The notes under the pieces were generated by a model, which ran no database searches, was not told where the DNA came from, and was given only the letters and a program-made list of their open reading frames with translations. From an uncultured Bacteroidia bacterium (GTDB lineage: Bacteria; Bacteroidota; Bacteroidia; Bacteroidales; Prolixibacteraceae), in the NCBI GenBank assembly GCA_903834845.1, contig CAILKW010000034.1, forward strand, positions 1 through 35,039: a stretch of DNA of 35,039 nt, in the 5' to 3' direction. How positions within the stretch are numbered: the first letter of the stretch is position 1; each line of letters opens with the position of its first letter. Shown in pieces: positions 33,086-35,039 of this stretch. The position numbers were made by a program, and so were the translations under genes.

Positions 33086-33613
33086 ATGAATATCAATTCC
33101 ATACTGTTTCAATATGCATCAATCGGGGATTATTTATTTCTGATCATGATTGTCGTTGCATCTATCATTCAGACAATTGCGCAAAATAAAAAGAAAAAAG
33201 CCATGCAGGAACTGGCTTCAAAAGAAAAATACAATACGAATAATCGGTCAAAAGATGTTATTGAAAATGATCCAGAGATCATGACATCCTATGAAGCCAC
33301 TGAAGATACTATTTTGAATTCATTGGAGAGAATTTTGGTCCCTGAACAAGAGGTGAGAACCCATATATGGGGTGATGATTATCTTGAGCTCCCAAATGAG
33401 AATATAAATCCGAATGAGGAGGACAGGCACTTTGAAAAAACTGAGAACACGATGAATCGTGTTATAGACCAAAAGCCGACCGAAACTATTCCATCATTGA
33501 AAGTTGCGGACTTTCCGGATGTCAGAACCAGAACCAGATCCAGAATTAGAGATGGATTCACGTTGCGAAAAGCAGTAGTCTATTCCGAGATTTTGAACAG
33601 AAAGTATAATTAA
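33086..33613 (+). CDS. Small membrane-anchored protein of unknown function
   Basis: A 175-aa protein with one N-terminal membrane segment (YLFLIMIVVASIIQTIA, ~16-32) followed by a basic stop-transfer stretch NKKKKA. A long acidic, low-complexity and probably disordered cytoplasmic region (~45-150) follows, then a conserved-looking C-terminal helix RDGFTLRKAVVYSEILNRKYN. In other Bacteroidota, as far as I recall, small proteins with this N-terminal anchor and C-terminal 'LRKAVIYSEIL' motif exist, but their function is unknown. It is followed by a terminator and then greA, so it is probably monocistronic. Confidence 0.75.
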   Translation: MNINSILFQYASIGDYLFLIMIVVASIIQTIAQNKKKKAMQELASKEKYNTNNRSKDVIENDPEIMTSYEATEDTILNSLERILVPEQEVRTHIWGDDYLELPNENINPNEEDRHFEKTENTMNRVIDQKPTETIPSLKVADFPDVRTRTRSRIRDGFTLRKAVVYSEILNRKYN

Positions 33614-33690
33614 ATATGTAATTTGATTTTTTTAGTCTCATATTTGCATTTTTCTTTAAAGTTTATATAAATTTGTATTCAATCAGATCG

Positions 33691-33727
33691 GGAAGAGTTC
33701 CGGCATGCCGGAGTTCTTCTTATTTTT
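33691..33727 (+). terminator. Intrinsic terminator between the small membrane protein and greA
   Basis: GGAAGAGTTCCGGCA (33691-33705) folds against TGCCGGAGTTCTTCT (33706-33720), including a few G-U pairs. The core CCGGCATGCCGG is a perfect palindrome. A T-rich stretch (TATTTTT, 33721-33727) follows. It precedes the greA ATG by 29 bp. Confidence 0.8.
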
Positions 33728-33755
33728 ATGTATTATCAGCAAAAATTTTTAACAA

Positions 33756-34235
33756 ATGGGCAAAATTACTTATGTTTCTGCCGAAGGATTACGAAAACTT
33801 AAAGCAGACCTTGACCAAATGATCAATGTCGAAAGGCCGGCTATTTCCAAAAATATTGGGGAAGCTATTGAAAAAGGGGATATTTCGGAAAATGCAGAGT
33901 ATGATGCGGCCAAGGATGCACAGGGGATGCTTGAGGCAAAAATTGCCATGTTGCAAACCCAACTTGCAAGTGCGCGGATCATTGACCAATCGAAAATTGA
34001 GACTGATGTTGTTCAGATTATGAACAAGGTTACCATTAGAAACACAAAGGATAACGCTACTATGTCCTATACAATTGTTTCGGAGCATGAAGCGAATCTG
34101 AAGCAGGCGAAAATTAGTGTTAATACACCTATTGCCAAGGGACTTATGGGTAAAAAAATAGGTGATACTGTTGAGATCAAGGTGCCTTCAGGTGTAATCC
34201 CTTTCGAGATTATTAATATTGAACTTGGATTGTAA
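33756..34235 (+). CDS. greA: Transcription elongation factor GreA
   Basis: Binds the secondary channel of RNA polymerase and stimulates cleavage of backtracked transcripts. The 159-aa protein has the N-terminal coiled-coil domain with the acidic tip GDISENAEYDAAK (residues 42-54) that coordinates the catalytic magnesium. The C-terminal FKBP-like domain has SEHEANLKQAKISVNTPIAKG and GDTVEIKVPSGVIPFEI. All landmarks of GreA are present. The HIT gene follows 20 bp downstream and is probably cotranscribed. Confidence 0.95.
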   Translation: MGKITYVSAEGLRKLKADLDQMINVERPAISKNIGEAIEKGDISENAEYDAAKDAQGMLEAKIAMLQTQLASARIIDQSKIETDVVQIMNKVTIRNTKDNATMSYTIVSEHEANLKQAKISVNTPIAKGLMGKKIGDTVEIKVPSGVIPFEIINIELGL

Positions 34236-34255
34236 ATTTATTAAAACGGAGTACT

Positions 34256-34651
34256 ATGGCAAGTATTTTTACCAGGATTGTAAATGGCGAAATACCATGT
34301 TATAAGGTGGCCGAAGATGAAAATTATCTTGCTTTTTTAGATATTTTTCCGCTTTCTGTCGGTCATGTTTTGGTTATACCGAAAGTTGAAACAGACTATT
34401 TATTTGATCTTGACGACCAAAGTTTCATTGGATTGATGCTTTTTTCGAAACGTGTTGCCATAGCATTAAAAAGGGCTATACCCAGCAAAAAGATTGGTGT
34501 TGCAGTATTAGGTCTTGAGGTTGCTCATGCTCATTTGCATCTCGTTCCTTTGAATAGCGAGAGTGATATCAATTTCTCGAAACCAAAACTGAAGCTTACT
34601 CCAGTCGAGTTTAATGATATCGCAGCAAAAATATCAGGCGAATTCTTGTAA
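34256..34651 (+). CDS. HIT (histidine triad) family nucleotide hydrolase/transferase
   Basis: A 131-aa protein of the HINT/HIT branch. It opens with the family signature IFTRIVNGEIPCYKVAEDE and FPLSVGHVLVIPK (residues 31-43), and the catalytic triad motif HAHLHLV has His91, His93 and His95. These enzymes hydrolyse nucleoside phosphoramidates and similar nucleotides; the physiological substrate is unknown. Its place directly after greA suggests one transcript. Confidence 0.92.
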   Translation: MASIFTRIVNGEIPCYKVAEDENYLAFLDIFPLSVGHVLVIPKVETDYLFDLDDQSFIGLMLFSKRVAIALKRAIPSKKIGVAVLGLEVAHAHLHLVPLNSESDINFSKPKLKLTPVEFNDIAAKISGEFL

Positions 34652-34673
34652 AAATCTAATCTCGGGATTTTTA
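34649..34673. terminator. Weak AT-rich hairpin between HIT gene and ruvC
   Basis: TAAAAATC (34649-34656) pairs with GATTTTTA (34666-34673) with a 9-nt loop. It overlaps the HIT stop codon and could end both convergent transcripts. Confidence 0.4.
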
Positions 34674-34683
34674 TTTATCTCAG

Positions 34684-35039
34684 CTATTTTACTCTATCGG
34701 GATTTTTTCGAATAAATTCTTCCCAATTTTTAAAAGAACGATCACTCACAGGGTTTTTCAACTGAAGAAAGTGACAAACCGCTGTTGCCAGGCCATCTGT
34801 GGCATCAAGATCATTGGGAGTAATTTCAAGATTAAACATCTGCTTTAGAAAATATGCTACTTGCTCTTTTGTGGCTGAACCATTGCCGGTTATTGCCTGC
34901 TTAATCCGTAGCGGCGCATATTCAAAAATCGGAATACCTCTATATAAAGATGCCGCCATTGCTACCCCCTGAGCTCTGCCAAGTTTTAACATTGATTGAA
35001 CATTTTTACCGAAAAAAGGAGCCTCAAGAGCTGTTTCAT
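34684..35039 (-). CDS. ruvC: Crossover junction endodeoxyribonuclease RuvC, C-terminal part (5' end outside window)
   Basis: RuvC resolves Holliday junctions with RuvAB. The frame stays open through the right edge of the window, giving ~118 residues; an internal ATG at 34992 is not the real start. Before it the frame reads [16 protein letters not shown], which matches the RuvC segment with the second catalytic acid (LE, E66 in E. coli). After it come [13 protein letters not shown], the [14 protein letters not shown] helix and [15 protein letters not shown], which holds the two C-terminal catalytic aspartates. The protein ends [10 protein letters not shown]. It converges with the HIT gene. Confidence 0.93.
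   Translation of the reverse strand, partial: ETALEAPFFGKNVQSMLKLGRAQGVAMAASLYRGIPIFEYAPLRIKQAITGNGSATKEQVAYFLKQMFNLEITPNDLDATDGLATAVCHFLQLKNPVSDRSFKNWEEFIRKNPDRVK

Overview
The window looks like a chromosomal stretch of a Bacteroidota bacterium, probably of the Bacteroidales/Marinilabiliales type. The evidence is a complete type IX secretion (T9SS) type-B cassette (giant adhesin, SprF/PorP, OmpA-family partner), DUF4369 and DUF4783 proteins, the Bacteroidota promoter element TAnnTTTG upstream of several genes, low GC, weak Shine-Dalgarno sequences and frequent GTG/TTG starts. No phage, insertion sequence, CRISPR array or integrase was seen.

Region 1 (1-2004): the 3' end of a large secreted protein that resembles macroglobulin/carboxypeptidase-regulatory-like proteins, a coupled small secreted protein, then about 940 bp of very AT-rich DNA without a convincing gene. 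That gap carries five imperfect copies of a 12-bp repeat.

Region 2 (2005-13202): a surface-adhesion locus on the + strand. A 185-aa secreted protein consists of two copies of a domain that recurs at the N-terminus of the following 2516-aa adhesin. The adhesin is built from PKD-like domains, 14 HYR-like repeats, two SprB-type repeats, three cadherin-like domains and a type-B C-terminal sorting domain. SprF/PorP and an OmpA protein with PD40, CNA-B-like and C-terminal SPOR domains follow. The adhesin should cross the outer membrane through T9SS with its SprF partner, while the OmpA/SPOR protein should bind peptidoglycan.

Region 3 (13262-21089): DUF4783 and YihY/BrkB on the minus strand; rlmH translationally coupled to a 1220-aa polytopic sensor histidine kinase on the plus strand; and recQ convergent with the kinase, one base away.

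Region 4 (21244-26646): core genes tatC-lptB, tRNA-Leu(UAG) with a terminator, then tig-clpP-clpX (nascent chain folding and proteolysis), closed by a strong bidirectional terminator.

Region 5 (26660-29964): lpxH (lipid A synthesis) with a KAS III-like enzyme downstream in one minus-strand unit, and a DUF4369-thioredoxin-fold lipoprotein that has lost its CxxC.

Region 6 (30033-35039): ribF, ahcY, a Rieske-like lipoprotein with cysteines where histidines are expected, a small membrane protein, greA, a HIT protein, and the 3' part of ruvC running off the window.

No clearly new multi-gene defence or metabolic system was found. The most interesting items are the recombining repeat array in the adhesin, the SPOR-bearing OmpA partner, the oversized kinase coupled to rlmH, and the two redox-fold lipoproteins without their canonical metal or catalytic residues.
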